Shown here one piece after another: positions 51,101 to 57,545 of a stretch of 64,000 nt of DNA. Source of the DNA: Setophaga petechia (taxonomy: Eukaryota; Chordata; Aves; Passeriformes; Parulidae); contig JANCRA010000005.1 in the NCBI GenBank assembly GCA_024362935.1, positions 17,992,235 to 18,056,234 of the forward strand, in the 5' to 3' direction. The notes under the pieces are model-generated. The model was not told the origin of the DNA. It did no database searches and saw nothing but the letters and a program-made list of their open reading frames with translations. Within the stretch, counting starts at the first letter, position 1. The number at the start of each line of letters is the position of its first letter. The translations under genes were made by a program, and so were the position numbers.

Positions 51101-51998
51101 TGATACAAAAGAACATACATTTATGTGTACATTTCCATAGTCTGTCTTCTGTTTTAAGGAGTAATCAGAATTGTCCATGACTTATACCTGAGTCATTTTA
51201 AAAACAAACCCCAAAATCTAAAGTACAATTAACTTGTTTCTTCCATTGCAATTTAGAGCAGCCTGAAGGATTTCTGCAATAACTAACTTCAATCACAGAC
51301 ACTTAAGTTTACACACTACCACTACTTCAGAATCCTGATGTGCAGTAGAAAGACCAAACAAGTTTCCTAAATAAAGACAAGTAATCAGAAACTTCTCTGT
51401 CCCTGTTACTCACATCCACTTCTACCTTTGGCTGTTCCTATGTGAAAATCCGGACTTACCAAAATGTGTATTTAACTGCAAGTATTATAGCACTCAAAAC
51501 TGTTTGACAAAAATACAGTACAGTTTTTAACTGTTTCTTTGTAAGCTTTTTGCTCATTATCTTGGTTAGATACATACTGCATTTATGATAAAATTAATAA
51601 ATAAAAAAGCATAAGCCTGCTTGGCAAAGAATGAAATCATCCTGACAACACTGGAAGAAGAAAAATAATGAGAGATAAAAATGCAGTTAAGACTTTCCAG
51701 CTTTTACTACAAAACTTTCCAACAAACAGTACAACTACAAGTATGGACTATAGCATCACATATTTCCACTGCTGGTTTTAAGATTCTGCAAGAACTCAGA
51801 TACCACATTCATACAGCTCTACTTACAATTTACGCACAAAATATGTTAATTTGGAAAAAGAAGCACCCCGTTTCCAAAAAAGACCAAGCATAACTTTTGT
51901 AATTAGGAGACAAATGTAAATGCAAGCACCTGCTTATCAAAAAGCCTAGACACATTAAGTATATAGCTTGATACTTACCGTGCCCTCACATTTTTCAT
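1899..51998 (-). CDS. COBLL1: COBLL1 gene, overall coding span (about 15-17 exons, minus strand)
   Basis: This is the cordon-bleu-like 1 gene, encoding a cytoplasmic actin-regulating protein. In the known family, an N-terminal Cobl ubiquitin-like region and KRAP-type proline-rich motifs bind membrane-shaping partners such as syndapin, and a single C-terminal WH2 motif binds actin. The Cobl domain is on exons 28878-29079 and 27759-27987, proline-rich KRAP motifs on 24702-24941 and 17551-17695, a long disordered region on 5533-7142, and the WH2 motif on 4715-4897. All core exons have GT-AG borders and join without phase conflict. The core model gives 3,444 nt (1,147 aa) from the 52-kb start or 3,558 nt (1,185 aa) from the 42-kb start. 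A single WH2, rather than the three of COBL, and motifs such as [16 protein letters not shown] identify COBLL1 rather than COBL. Which first exon is used is the main uncertainty. Confidence 0.95.
1986..4714 (-). other. COBLL1: intron before the terminal exon
   Basis: This 2.7-kb intron is AT-rich. Open frames at 2227-2689 and 2746-2970 lack splice context or family similarity and look like chance. Nothing else stands out. Confidence 0.8.
4715..4897 (-). CDS. COBLL1: COBLL1 exon encoding the WH2 actin-binding motif
   Basis: This exon is 183 nt (61 codons), phase 0 to 0, with acceptor TTTATAG and a strong donor GTGAGT. It encodes a polar linker, then the WH2 motif: [18 protein letters not shown] followed by AAKLKR, whose final valine comes from the next exon. 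WH2 motifs bind monomeric actin through the amphipathic helix (here [11 protein letters not shown]) and the LKKV-like element, here LKRV. This is the only WH2 in the window, as expected for COBLL1; COBL has three. The 3' half is CpG-rich (about 4785-4810) compared with its neighbours. Confidence 0.95.
4898..5532 (-). other. COBLL1: short intron between the 1.6-kb exon and the WH2 exon
   Basis: This 635-nt intron has no recognised element. The open frame at 4801-4998 is a shifted reading of the WH2 exon and its acceptor. Confidence 0.8.
5533..7142 (-). CDS. COBLL1: COBLL1 large central exon (1,610 nt)
   Basis: This is the largest coding block in the window, open for 536 codons, entering at phase 1 and leaving at phase 0 (donor AAG then GTAAAC). 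It is a serine/threonine/proline-rich, probably disordered region. Conserved islands match the remembered human protein: [16 protein letters not shown] and [10 protein letters not shown] near 6440-6560; [18 protein letters not shown] near 6060-6110; and [15 protein letters not shown] followed by VKRSQSF near 5690-5770. Between islands the sequence diverges freely. The open frame runs upstream of the first conspicuous candidate start to the acceptor at 7143, so the exon is longer than a start-to-stop reading suggests. Opposite-strand frames at 5567-5908 and 6867-7082 are shadows. Confidence 0.96.
7143..8462 (-). other. COBLL1: intron upstream of the 1.6-kb exon
   Basis: This 1.3-kb AT-rich intron shows only short chance frames (7063-7389, 7514-7792, 7987-8316). 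The acceptor used at its 3' end (TTAACTTAAAG) has a weak pyrimidine tract, unusual next to so large an exon. Confidence 0.75.
8463..8548 (-). CDS. COBLL1: COBLL1 small exon (86 nt)
   Basis: This exon has an acceptor ending TTTGCAG and donor GTGAGT. It enters at phase 2 and leaves at phase 1, exactly bridging its neighbours. It encodes [16 protein letters not shown] and [12 protein letters not shown] recall no strong family motif here. The call rests on splice quality, phase fit and position between two certain exons, in a region of the protein known to vary between species. Confidence 0.85.
8549..11041 (-). other. COBLL1: intron with poly(A) run and perfect palindrome
   Basis: This 2.5-kb intron holds a 22-nt A run (8701-8722) and an 18-bp perfect palindrome (9791-9808). 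Frames at 8593-8925 and 8926-9147 are chance readings. No exon was seen. Confidence 0.75.
11042..11300 (-). CDS. COBLL1: COBLL1 exon with acidic LEEIDE block (259 nt)
   Basis: This exon enters at phase 1 (acceptor CTGTAG) and leaves at phase 2 with an ideal donor GTAAGTA. It encodes 85 full codons beginning [16 protein letters not shown] and ending near [12 protein letters not shown]. The human counterparts, from memory, are DYSLEEIDEKEE and EEKQETKSTDG, a clear match at both ends. The acidic, serine-rich stretch between is poorly conserved. Plus-strand frames over the same bases are shadows. Confidence 0.93.
11301..13058 (-). other. COBLL1: intron between the acidic exon and the tentative 13.1-kb exon
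   Basis: This stretch is AT-rich and mostly featureless. The frame at 12801-13037 has no splice context. No repeat family was recognised. Confidence 0.6.
13059..13143 (-). CDS. COBLL1: tentative COBLL1 exon (85 nt, diverged borders)
   Basis: The minus strand reads [17 protein letters not shown] then AIAAPECF after a good acceptor (CCTTTGTTACAG). It loosely matches the human alternative segment containing ECPGTPEAAIT, and upstream in the same frame FHPRS resembles human FHPGL. Phase 0 entry fits the tentative 13350-13420 exon. The only donor giving the needed phase 1 exit is a weak GTCAGA after TCTT. Where a donor would be expected (after TGTCAG) the next bases are AA rather than GT. The exon may be in decay, differently bounded, or skipped; human isoforms also skip this segment. 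Confidence 0.4.
13350..13420 (-). CDS. COBLL1: tentative COBLL1 exon (71 nt; 85-nt form also possible)
   Basis: The minus strand reads [18 protein letters not shown] then MLTDE, with donor GAG-GTAGAG. With the CCCAG acceptor (13421-13425) the exon enters at phase 1, as exon 16512-16580 requires, giving ETG-LEPD. A better-looking acceptor, TTCTCCTGCAG (exon end 13434), is only 14 nt upstream; its 85-nt exon would shift the frame and meet a stop. Frame continuity favours the 71-nt form. Similarity to the human segment is slight, so this exon is not secure. Confidence 0.4.
13421..16511 (-). other. COBLL1: intron between exons at 13.4 and 16.5 kb
   Basis: This 3.1-kb intron contains a short AC run near 13799-13812. 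The frame at 13775-14008 reads across it and is chance. Nothing else is supported. Confidence 0.7.
16512..16580 (-). CDS. COBLL1: COBLL1 small exon (69 nt)
   Basis: This exon has a pyrimidine-rich acceptor CTTTTTGCAG and donor CAG-GTTGGT, phase 1 to 1. It encodes, with its split first codon, [19 protein letters not shown] then QPETG. The leading VT matches human VTALQPVDG at the same junction, and length and phase fit. It is too short to be seen as an open frame alone. Phase 1-1 symmetry means it could be skipped without frameshift. Confidence 0.8.
16581..17550 (-). other. COBLL1: intron with GC-rich patch at 17.24-17.42 kb
   Basis: Frames on both strands (17140-17409, 17155-17476) lie in a locally GC-rich patch. 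On the minus strand an AG-bounded open stretch ends at GTGGGA donor-like sites, but no donor gives phase 1 to 1 with a good score. I treat it as intron; a cryptic exon is possible. Confidence 0.6.
17551..17695 (-). CDS. COBLL1: COBLL1 exon with KRAP-type motif (145 nt)
   Basis: This exon has acceptor CTTGGCAG, enters at phase 0 and leaves at phase 1 (donor CCCG-GTAATC). It encodes [15 protein letters not shown], then [19 protein letters not shown]. The human protein, as remembered, has [17 protein letters not shown] at the same place. RKAPSPP is one of the KRAP-like basic-proline motifs that in Cobl-family proteins bind SH3 domains of syndapins. The exon is GC-rich relative to the flanking intron. 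Confidence 0.95.
18091..18128. repeat. 19-bp tandem duplication
   Basis: Two adjacent 19-nt copies (18091-18109 and 18110-18128) begin TCCATTCTT and end CAACAGCAC, differing at one base. This is a recent-looking local duplication within an intron. Confidence 0.9.
19836..19856. repeat. (GT)n microsatellite
   Basis: This is a 21-nt GT run directly beside the CpG-rich intronic patch at 19.6-19.83 kb. Confidence 0.95.
22478..22770 (-). mobile_element. old CR1-type LINE fragment
   Basis: The plus strand shows degraded matches to the reverse complement of the avian CR1 3' region: a TGCAAAC...CTTGTTGAGGGTG-like stretch, a TTGATAAAGACATTAAACA-like stretch, GGGAACTCCAC, and AGGTAGACGAC near the end. 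The element therefore lies on the minus strand. Divergence is high, so it is an old insertion. Element type is from memory of CR1 consensus; exact borders are approximate. Confidence 0.65.
24135..24177. repeat. (TA)n microsatellite, 43 bp
   Basis: This is a perfect TA run about 520 bp downstream, in the transcript direction, of the donor of exon 24702-24941. It is the longest simple repeat in the window and likely polymorphic. Confidence 0.97.
24702..24941 (-). CDS. COBLL1: COBLL1 exon with proline-rich KRAP motif (240 nt)
   Basis: This exon is 80 complete codons, phase 0 to 0, with donor CAG-GTCAGT and acceptor CCTCAAG. It encodes [17 protein letters not shown], then [17 protein letters not shown], then [15 protein letters not shown], ending [10 protein letters not shown]. 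The human protein reads SAPATPLVNKHRPTF and [14 protein letters not shown] here. KRRAPLPP is the second KRAP-type SH3-ligand motif. The exon is GC-rich against an AT-rich background; frames on the plus strand (24660-25010) are shadows. Phase 0-0 symmetry makes skipping possible. Confidence 0.96.
24942..25065 (-). other. COBLL1: very short intron (124 nt)
   Basis: Only 124 nt separate exons 24702-24941 and 25066-25160, near the lower size limit for vertebrate introns. Both borders are GT-AG. Confidence 0.9.
25066..25160 (-). CDS. COBLL1: COBLL1 exon with KGFFSFFQR motif (95 nt)
   Basis: This exon enters at phase 1 and leaves at phase 0, with acceptor CTATTTTAG and donor CAA-GTAAGG. It encodes [17 protein letters not shown] and [14 protein letters not shown], matching human QNLDIMKEKENKG and FFSFFQRSKKKRDQ almost residue for residue. 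The hydrophobic-aromatic FFSFF followed by a basic cluster suggests a short amphipathic or membrane/partner contact segment (inference). It is too short to appear as a free open frame. Confidence 0.95.
25161..26054 (-). other. COBLL1: intron between mini-exon and FFSFF exon
   Basis: This 894-nt intron shows no repeat or other feature. Confidence 0.8.
26055..26093 (-). CDS. COBLL1: COBLL1 39-nt mini-exon (13 residues)
   Basis: This exon is flanked by acceptor TTTCTGTAG and donor GTATGA, phase 1 to 1. With the split codons it adds [14 protein letters not shown] between the ubiquitin-like domain (ending DVSQ) and the FFSFF exon. The remembered human sequence joins DVNRES... here with a different short link. 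Its 39-nt length is divisible by three and its symmetric phase marks a cassette exon that can be included or skipped freely. Evidence is splice signals, phase fit and an open, proline/serine-rich reading. Confidence 0.75.
26094..27758 (-). other. COBLL1: intron downstream of the ubiquitin-like domain
   Basis: This 1.7-kb AT-rich intron has no supported feature. Confidence 0.75.
27759..27987 (-). CDS. COBLL1: COBLL1 exon, second half of Cobl ubiquitin-like domain (229 nt)
   Basis: This exon enters at phase 0 (acceptor TTTAG) and leaves at phase 1 (donor G-GTAAGA). It encodes [17 protein letters not shown], then [33 protein letters not shown] and [16 protein letters not shown]. Human COBLL1 reads KTVRVVINFKKTQKTIV and CEFDPLHTLLLKDYQ at the same positions. 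This half carries the beta-grasp-like Cobl domain core. The frame that runs on past the donor (to 27628) is intron readthrough. Confidence 0.97.
27988..28877 (-). other. COBLL1: intron inside the Cobl domain
   Basis: This 890-nt intron contains a 145-codon hydrophobic frame (28355-28792, minus) rich in Phe/Leu/Cys. It has no splice context and is best explained by A/T-rich composition. Confidence 0.75.
28878..29079 (-). CDS. COBLL1: COBLL1 exon, first half of Cobl ubiquitin-like domain (202 nt)
   Basis: This exon enters at phase 2 (acceptor CTTTTACAG) and leaves at phase 0 with donor GAG-GTGAGA. It encodes [52 protein letters not shown] and KKPAPVIPE. Every segment matches remembered human COBLL1 ([18 protein letters not shown] is identical). 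This is the most conserved part of the protein and is diagnostic of the Cobl family. Confidence 0.98.
29080..33466 (-). other. COBLL1: 4.4-kb intron
   Basis: Short frames at 30458-30742, 31374-31559, 31833-32051, 32272-32484 and 32661-32843 look like chance. There is a 14-nt A run near 31511. No recognisable transposon was found. Confidence 0.75.
33467..33646 (-). CDS. COBLL1: COBLL1 first common coding exon (180 nt)
   Basis: This exon enters and leaves at phase 2 (acceptor TTTTTCAG, donor GAG-GTATGT). It encodes [14 protein letters not shown], then [18 protein letters not shown] and [14 protein letters not shown], matching human RKPKAKAPLPPAETK, FIMEQKENMIDKDVELSV and VLPGDIIKSTTVHG. The proline block near the start is the first of the basic-proline motifs. 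All candidate first exons must end at phase 2 to join it. An internal Met (in LIMEQKEN) could serve as a start if a leader exon were non-coding. Confidence 0.97.
37942..37968. repeat. perfect inverted repeat, 10-bp stem, 7-nt loop
   Basis: GTGCCCCTTT at 37942-37951 pairs perfectly with AAAGGGGCAC at 37959-37968 across the loop TAGCATT. The GC content of the stem is notable in AT-rich surroundings. No transposon ends were recognised. Confidence 0.9.
40751..40799. repeat. 21-bp tandem duplication
   Basis: Two 21-nt copies starting GAAGAAAGAAG and ending TTCTTT (40751-40771, 40772-40792) are followed by a partial third copy. The copies differ at two bases. Each copy also has partial dyad symmetry (AAGAAAG versus CTTT). 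Confidence 0.9.
41929..42062 (-). CDS. COBLL1: COBLL1 alternative first coding exon (42-kb exon)
   Basis: The minus strand reads, from ATG 42062-42060, [36 protein letters not shown] and EEPPVLSW. It ends at phase 2 with a strong donor GAG-GTAAGC, so AG joins the A of exon 33467-33646 to give R and the junction [12 protein letters not shown], comparable with human ...ARRKPKAK. An in-frame TAG lies just upstream (42074-42076), so this is a start exon. The Met at codon 14 (ATG 42023-42021, good -3 G) may be the real start. The 44-codon reading is proline-rich, low-bias and protein-like, not repeat-derived. It was found by scanning for phase-2 donors; it is too short to stand out as an open frame. 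Confidence 0.6.
42076..42083 (-). promoter_or_regulatory. COBLL1: possible TATA box for the 42-kb first exon
   Basis: The minus strand reads TATAAATA 14 nt upstream of the first ATG of the 42-kb exon. Initiation 25-30 nt further on would fall inside the exon and make the codon-14 Met the first usable start. This is a motif match only. Confidence 0.25.
44047..44075. repeat. perfect hairpin, 12-bp stem, 5-nt loop
   Basis: GACAGATTCTAT (44047-44058) and its exact reverse complement ATAGAATCTGTC (44064-44075) flank the loop TCTAT. It is the longest perfect stem-loop I found. Confidence 0.92.
45451..45522 (-). mobile_element. ancient CR1/L3-like LINE trace
   Basis: The plus strand carries a degraded form of the CR1 reverse-complement segment: ATTATTAACATACTGAAC followed by CCAGCACAAATCCCTATGG and AACTCCA, comparable with AAAC...CCCAGCACTGATCCCTGGGGAAC. 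It is short and old, and could extend further on both sides. Confidence 0.45.
48233..48278. repeat. compound trinucleotide repeat (ATC/GTT/ATT)
   Basis: Successive CAT/ATC, GTT and ATT triplet runs form a compound microsatellite. On the minus strand it translates as Asn and Asp runs (48180-48416), which explains that otherwise odd frame. Confidence 0.9.
48662..48676. promoter_or_regulatory. perfect palindromic steroid receptor element (GRE/ARE/PRE)
   Basis: The sequence AGAACAGTCTGTTCT matches the AGAACAnnnTGTTCT consensus at all 12 defined positions, and dyad symmetry extends to 19 bp (48660-48678). Glucocorticoid, androgen, progesterone and mineralocorticoid receptors bind this sequence as dimers. 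It sits in the first intron, 3.3 kb downstream of the 52-kb first exon and 6.6 kb upstream of the 42-kb one. From memory, human COBLL1 has been described as androgen-responsive; binding here is inference. Confidence 0.5.
49359..49385. repeat. (CA)n microsatellite
   Basis: A 27-nt CA run. The frame 49326-49628 reads through it and is not a gene. Confidence 0.95.
49800..50075 (-). mobile_element. CR1 LINE fragment
   Basis: The plus strand matches the reverse complement of avian CR1 in order: CCTGAGCAGCCACAG, TCCAGGGGAATGCCATGGGA, AGAAGCTTTACTAAGGCCC, ACCTTGTCACAGGAG, GGTCAAGCAGAACCGACC, CCTGTACATGCCACGCGG and ATCATCTGCTCC. The element is on the minus strand and covers part of the reverse-transcriptase C-terminal and 3' region. 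The frames at 49743-50178 are products of this repeat. It is less diverged than the fragment at 22.5 kb. Confidence 0.85.
51979..51998 (-). CDS. COBLL1: candidate COBLL1 first coding exon at the 52-kb CpG-rich promoter
   Basis: The minus strand reads ATG AAA AAT GTG AGG GCA CG, then a near-perfect donor GTAAGTAT. The phase-2 end joins exon 33467-33646 to give [16 protein letters not shown], resembling human ...APARRKPK at the junction. The ATG has a purine at -3, and in-frame upstream sequence is stopped by TAA at about 52.09 kb. The CpG-rich patch just upstream suggests the main promoter. Only six codons are involved, so the coding reading is weak; the exon could be non-coding leader. The donor is the stronger evidence. 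Confidence 0.4.
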
Positions 51999-52098
51999 TT
52001 CTATTACTGGAAAATACCAAGTGAGGCTGCTGAAGCCCAGAGGTGTCTCAGGAACGCCGGCTGAGGCTTGGCTAGCCCAGACTTGATCTGTCCCTTAG

Positions 52099-52330
52099 TC
52101 ACTCCCCTGCCTCCGCAGGCACGAGCGGCTCTGGGGCAGGCAGGGGCGCGGGCAGCGCCATCGGCCCGGACACAGCGCGCGTGGGAAGTGCCTCTCGTTA
52201 AAACAAACACTTCTGCAGCCAGAAAATACCAAAAGCGTGGTCAAAGCGCTGCGATAAAAACTTTCACAACACTGAGAGCACTGACTCGAATAAGCACCCA
52301 AACGCGAGGGAGTCGCAGGCCAGCCTTTGG
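52099..52330 (-). promoter_or_regulatory. COBLL1: CpG-rich putative COBLL1 promoter and 5' leader
   Basis: A dense CpG cluster (GGGGCGCGGGCAGCGCC, GGACACAGCGCGCG and similar, strongest 52110-52200) stands out from AT-rich flanks. It lies immediately upstream of the strong donor at 51977-51978. No TATA box was seen, consistent with a CpG-type promoter. A 20-codon upstream ORF (52099-52161) and a 68-codon one (52004-52210) would precede the first-exon ATG if transcription starts above 52.2 kb. Confidence 0.45.
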
Positions 52331-55300
52331 GGGAGAGGTGGTGGGCAGTGGCCATAAGCCCAGGGGATGCTGCTGAGGCTCTGCTGAGCAGGGATCTTAC
52401 TGCTCCCACCTGGGCTGAAGGGCTGTTCTGCTGTCCCCTGCCAGAATAACAGTAAGAAAATACAGACAGGTAAAACCCTACCTTTCATTCAGAGATGTTG
52501 CTAAACCTAAACTGGCTGTGAAGAAAGAAAGCTTTTCCTCTCCAAGATATGCCAAGCAGGTGCATGGCCGAAAAGTTACTTCCTGTGTGCTTGCTTGTTG
52601 TGAACTATCTTCCATATCATATTACTTTCTATATAAGAAAACCAGTCTTAAACATCCAAGTACTTATCCCACCAAGATTTGAGCAACTCTGTAAAATGGT
52701 GCAAGGCAAAGCACTACTACTTCAAAGCATGACACTGCTTTTAAAAACAAAGTCTCTCTGACATCCTTCAGTTTAAGTCAATAAAAATGCAGACATCTTG
52801 AATACAAAATAAAAATCAACTACTTCCATAAGCAGTGTTGTGTCTACCTAGACAATCTAATTTTAAAGTTAAACCATCTGCCTAGAAAATTGACTACCTG
52901 GAAAAAAAAATATTTGCATATGTAGCATTGCTGGAACTGAATGAGACCAATTATCATAGTCCTTCAAGTTACTGCTGAGAAGTGACACATTTGCTTTCTA
53001 GCTCCAGAGTGATCTTTCCTTTCCCATGACCAAACCAGGCATTGTTTAGTGATTTGATTCAGGAGGTGAATGAACTGGTATTGCTCAGAAATTCTCTTTC
53101 TGGTTCTTAATCTAAGCAGGTTTCAACAAGGACAAATAATGCTAAAGATAGGCAAAAAAAAAAAAAAAAAACCCAGTGCTGTACTATCCTGGTTAGACCA
53201 GGTCTGCAGCTAGGAGCACAGACAATTTCTAAGTTAACAAGTAACTTTCCCGCTGGGGATGAGGCAACAGGAACCAGTTGCTTTAACAGAAGCCATGAAA
53301 AAGAAAGCCACAGGGTGGCACTGCAAGTAGGCTGTATTTTGAAACTACTTGGCTGTTAATTCTTTTCCAGGCAAATCAGAGCATATCTAATCCCATCTGT
53401 ATAAAACAGGAGTGGTTCTGTAGTTTTTCTTCAAACAATGTCTTTTCCAGCAACAAATATTCCTATAATACAAATCACATAATAAAAGAGGCACCTACTT
53501 CAGAAAGATCAGAGTATTTTATAAATTAATAAAATGCTATTTAAGAGTATCAATACAAGAATGCTATTGTAAAGACAGGCTAGGAATTTATACCTATTTT
53601 GGGTTTATCAGTTCATTCTGAAACAATTCAAGAAAAAAAAAAGTTTCCAAAGCATGTGCATTTTCGTACAAAAGCTGAAGAATTTTTTTCATACCATGAC
53701 TTTTTATGAAGGCTGAGATGGCAAAATCTCAAACAGATCTCTCTCTGAAAGGACAGTATTAACTCTAAAAAAACTATATGAAAAAGTCTCAACACAGCAT
53801 GCAATACCATCATATGCTTTTAAGACACTTTTCTTCTCATATATAAAAGAATCATACTTCATTTCATCCAAACTAGATGACTGAGTACAGTAGTATTTCA
53901 AAGCTAAACTTAGAAGTCTATTTAATCTGCTTTGTTGGCTTCTTCTCTCCCAAATTTCAAATCCCTCCCATTTGAGTTAAAGCAGAAACACTTGCAAAAA
54001 GTGCTATTCCTGTTCATTTCATGAACTAACCAATTTTCAAAGGAGAGCTGGAGGTCATCCAGGATCACAAGTTACTTTCTAAAACAAAAAGTCCCTTCAA
54101 GGTATAAATTTGATATTTCAGTAGATTCTGAACTAACAGACATTACATGACTATGCACAGCCATTTTAGTTGCTGAAGTCCTAGGTCTATTTAAGTTTTC
54201 AGTTTGAAAGTACAATCAGAAACAAAAAAAACCCCAACAAATATTGTATTTTTCTTCAGTTGCACCATAATATAAATTACAACACCAATTCATCTGCTAT
54301 GATTTTTCTTATTCCAGAGGACAAGAACTCTAAAAAAAGAGCAAGTTTTAATTTTTTCACCTCAGGCAGAAGTTCAAGAGCGGACTGGCAATTTTTCCAA
54401 CTGCCAAGACATTCTTTCTGCTAGGAGATTGCTCCCTGTATTTTTAAAACTGTTTGTATATGGAGATTATTTTGCTATTAGATAGCATAACAATAATATA
54501 TGGGCAAAGAAATATGCCAATATAGCTGTGACTTCAACATTAGATAAGGCAGATGGTTATGTAATTGTACAGATTGCCAAAGCTATATAAATTTGATTTG
54601 AGCACATTTGCCTACTTTGCGGACTCATACTAAAGCACTCTGCATGCTAATAAAGGGTTTCTGCCTGACAAAGACTAAATTAAAAAGTTAGTGACCTGGA
54701 AAAAATAAATTAATTTTGGTACCAAAACATCAGTGCCTGGTGTCAATATTGCTTAAAAATCATGTATTTAATACAAAAGTAATTAAGGCACCTCCCTCTC
54801 AAAAAAAACCAAACACAAAACAAAACAAAAAACACCAAAAAAACAAAACAAACCACCAGCCAACCACAAAAGTCAAGGGAAAATTCTTACTACTATCAAG
54901 ATTTGTCTGTTATTATTTCCTTGCTTGGAATGGGACAGCAAGGGCTTTTAATGAATTGTTGGTGTGTAGACACTGAGTAACTGTACTTCAACACTTCATA
55001 CAAGAACTGCCCAGTTCATCAGTTCAACATAAACTATGATACTGTTTACATATAACACTGCAAGGTCATGTGCTGAATGCAACTAATTGAAGCAAACTTC
55101 ATCAATTCTAAATAAAGTAACTATTTAAGCAAAAAAACTCCCACACTGTATGCAATCTAATATGCTTCCAACAGACTACTCTGTGCCCCTCTATTGACAC
55201 TTATGCCATTATTAATAAACAGCTAAATGAAAGAGGACAAATTTGGGAAGTAGGTACATTGTTCATCAAGGCCATATCCTTAAAAGTATGAACTTTGAGG

Positions 55301-57462
55301 AAGCTGTGTCTTAGAAGACATATGGAAGTAACCAGCACTTCTTTTGTTTGAATTATGCTTTTCCTCATTTAAGGCACATTAGTGCTCATAGTTAATTTGT
55401 ACATATTTTTCACAGCTTTGGAATAATGTTTCTGGACAGCAGAAACTAGCCAATGCATTAAGCTTTCCAAGCTGGACATTAGTAACTAGAATAGCATTTG
55501 GTCTCTGATGTGCCATTACAGAATTTTCAGATCTAGATAACAGGTCACACACACATACAACCCCACCAAGAGAAAAAATAAAAAACAGATAGCCAAATTT
55601 TGACTCATAAAACCAGATATGAAAAAAAGGATTCTACCAACGTTAGTCCTGGCTCACCCAGTGTGGAACAAAAAAACAAATATGACCTATGTTTTCACAT
55701 CTTGGGTATCTCAGAACTTCAAAGTTATTTATTTATGCAAATGACTAAATACTTCCCTTCATTTTTCAACTATCCTTGAACAGAAGTATTTGTTCAAGAA
55801 CATAAAGGACAGAAAATAAATGGCTGTATAGCTCTTGTCACTGCAATGCCAGACATTTATGTCCAGTTCTTAAAAACTGCGGTATCACACAATTTAACTC
55901 TTCCTAAATCAATATTTAGTCCAAATTTCTGCACAACCCACAAGAATTTAGATAGAAGAAATTTTAAAAAGCCAAACAAAACTCTACACACAACTATTCC
56001 TAGTCAGCACTGTGAGGCAAATTCTTACATTCCCATGGAAAGTTAACAGGATGAGCAGCATGGCTTCATGCTCCCTTGAGGCCAGGCACAACTGAACTAC
56101 TGGACAAAGAACAAGTTCTGGTCCCCATCACTTGCACATTCACATTCATAGATCATGGGAACTCATTTTCTCTGGGTCACTTGGCTACACAGCTGTGTGT
56201 GTGTCATTTGTTTTTAGAACACAAATATTTTCTTTTAAATGAACAACCAAGCACTACATGATAAAAAAAAAGAATCCAAAAGAGACAAAAATATCTGTCT
56301 GTATGGCATGCTTTACAGCATAAGCTAACCACACATGCAAAGCCAGTTTTGTAATGTTCAGTGAAACCATCTCATGATTCTGCCAAATTAAAAACTTAAG
56401 ACAGCTGACCCTTATCATCATAATCCTCCCCGGAGGAGTCCAAAACCTATGATGCAGCAGCCCCATCACACTTTGAAAATTCTGTCCCAGTTTCTACCCC
56501 AAAGTCATGACCACTTCTTTAACAGTTTCAGTACAACTAAGGAGTGATGGTGGATGGAAAATTGATGCAATCATGTTACTGTCACTACCATAATACATAA
56601 GTGGTTCTGTGTTCAAAGTTCAGCCACAAATAACATTTTTTGGACAAAGGTGGTCTAGTATTGAATCAGACATACTGATAGGGAGCAGAAAAATAGGATA
56701 CAACTTTGTCACTTAATTTATGCAAAGAGCCTCAGACAAGGCATGACCTGCTGCTAAGAGATACCAGAATTCACCTGCCAGATTAGGAGCTACAGTAGGT
56801 AAAGACAGAGGAAACTGAGTGATTCTCAAGATGGTCCACCAGGCTCTCTCACCATGTTCCCAATCTAAGCACCAGCCATTGGCTACACAACCTCACTGGG
56901 TCCCACTGCTAATCAGGATGCAAATCACCAGACCACACCTTCTAAATACTCACCAGCAGCCTGGCTGAATCTCTTTGCTAAACAAAAAAACCCCCTAACC
57001 TGGCTGAAAAATGGATGTTCTTCAAACACTTCACACCAGTGCACTATTTCTGTGCCTAAGGTTGCATGGTTTCCCAAGCTCACCATCATTTATATTCTCA
57101 CAATTCCATTTTCTGCATATTTGCCAATATGAAACAGGGTTTAATGGGGGATACCTCTGCCATGGTAACATTGCAGACTGTGTGAAACACTTTTTCATGC
57201 TGCAAATATGACCCAACAGCCTTTAAAAATATTGAATGCCCTTAGCTTTCTGGTGTCAAAGGTGGCTAATAAGGATATCAGGTGACTGTCAAAAGCAAAG
57301 AACAGTAACGATGACAAAAACTTCTGAGAAAATTGCAAGAAAAATTCTACACCTAGGCCAAGCTGTCATTTCTCCCTATCTTTCTACAATTACATGACTG
57401 CATAACTTTATCACCACTGATGTTAAGTGATTAAGCTAAGTGACTGGGTGAAGGAAACGACA

Positions 57463-57545
57463 GAAAAACAGAATAATTAAGGTTGGAGAATACCCTTAAA
57501 ACCATGAAGTCCAATCATAAACTTAAAACTGCCAGGTTCCTATCT
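57463..57545 (-). mobile_element. CR1 3'-end fragment
   Basis: The plus strand reads ACAGAATAATTAAGGTTGGA, then CCCTTAAAACCATGAAGTCC and AATCATAAACTTAAAACTGC. These are close to the reverse complement of the CR1 3' terminus (AGAATCATTTAGGTTGGAAA, ...AGTCCAACCATTAACCTAAC). The element is on the minus strand. Confidence 0.8.

Larger units (their letters stand above)
42063..51978 (-). other. COBLL1: intron between the 52-kb and 42-kb first exons
   Basis: This is about 9.9 kb. It contains a second phase-2 open exon candidate (42648-42817), a perfect hairpin (44047-44075), an old CR1/L3 trace (45451-45522), a GC patch near 47.77-47.88 kb, a trinucleotide tract (48233-48278), a perfect steroid-receptor palindrome (48662-48676), a CA run (49359-49385) and a clearer CR1 fragment (49800-50075). 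Confidence 0.7.
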
